In this document: positions 45,709 through 45,967 of the stretch, piece by piece
How positions within the stretch are numbered: position 1 is the first letter of the stretch
Layout of the letters: the number at the start of each line of letters is the position of its first letter
Source of the DNA: Vibrio mytili
GTDB taxonomy: Bacteria; Pseudomonadota; Gammaproteobacteria; Enterobacterales; Vibrionaceae
Reading direction: 5' to 3'
DNA length: 45,967 nt
Assembly (NCBI RefSeq): GCF_000830505.1
Contig: NZ_JXOK01000078.1
Span: 1 to 45,967, forward strand
The notes under the pieces: model-generated
The model's input: the letters and a program-made list of their open reading frames with translations, nothing else
What the model was told of the DNA's origin: nothing
Database searches by the model: none
Made by a program: the position numbers and the translations under genes

Positions 45709-45967
45709 ATGAACTCCTTGCTGCCAATGTGACGGAGTCATATTACTGCATTTATGGGGTTTTCTGTATTTGCTTCGTTTATTTGGCGAACATATTCTGC
45801 ATTTTCCCACCTTTATCAATAATATTGTCAGAATAGACACATAATCAGTAGACACTTTCGAACTTTTTTTGCCCAAACTCAGCTTATGCGATGCTTGTAG
45901 TTTAGATCCCTAACTCTAACTGATAATTGTCCATCAACGTGTCAGCTTGCTCTTAGCTGGCACGAAA

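Overview
This window looks like accessory DNA of a gammaproteobacterium, most likely a marine or aquatic lineage such as Vibrionaceae or Shewanellaceae, and quite possibly a plasmid or large island. The reasons are a Tus-like replication-terminus protein, several Tn3-family units, IS66, IS630 and IS3 elements, and a four-gene tyrosine-recombinase module of the kind carried by strand-biased circularizing elements / gamma-mobile-trio islands. I see no rRNA, tRNA or core metabolic genes. Taxonomy is inferred from gene families only.

Layout. 1-5014: right part of a Tn3-family transposon (CDF metal transporter as cargo, resolvase, res region, frameshifted transposase, 38-bp right inverted repeat at 4977-5014); its left end lies outside. 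5056-6279: Tus-like gene with terminator and a small inverted-repeat unit. 6297-11057: a graveyard of remnants (IS3 orfA, VIT-family transporter with frameshift, copB tail, MbcA/ParS-type antitoxin tail, Tn3 transposase tail, truncated hypothetical genes) around an intact LuxR-type regulator plus cytochrome b561-like pair. 11229-15513: small plasmid-like genes and two large palindromes, interrupted by a complete 3.2-kb Tn3-family insertion with 81-bp inverted repeats and a 5-bp target duplication. 15510-18555: a minus-strand cluster with a tyrosine recombinase, an HExxH membrane protease, a CX5R phosphatase and two small proteins.

18901-30880: an island-like block with an ietAS-type antiphage pair (AAA ATPase and subtilase), then the recombinase module (intA, tfp/gmtY-like, intB/gmtZ-like, srap/gmtX-like), then a soluble FIST-domain chemoreceptor. 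Its two edges carry ~170-bp sequences (A and B) that recur in inverted orientation at 37456-37850. 30880-36051: a truncated tolC gene split by an IS630 element, a small gene, and an IS66 element. 36059-37340: a Fis-like and a DUF6933-like gene between 22-bp direct repeats. 38017-39264: a secreted protein and a UPF0114 membrane protein. 39590 to the end: left end of another Tn3-family unit (38-bp inverted repeat, resolvase), a HigBA/RelE-type toxin-antitoxin pair beside the res region, and a three-gene ABC-3C (ABC three-component) conflict system with an SbcC-like ATPase.

Together the genes describe a mobile, defence-rich region: two probable antiphage systems, one addiction module and metal tolerance genes moved by at least five kinds of element. 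Six reading frames are each broken by what looks like one missing base, four or five of them in short homopolymers. That pattern points to sequencing or assembly deletions rather than six independent gene deaths, so the affected genes may be intact in the organism.
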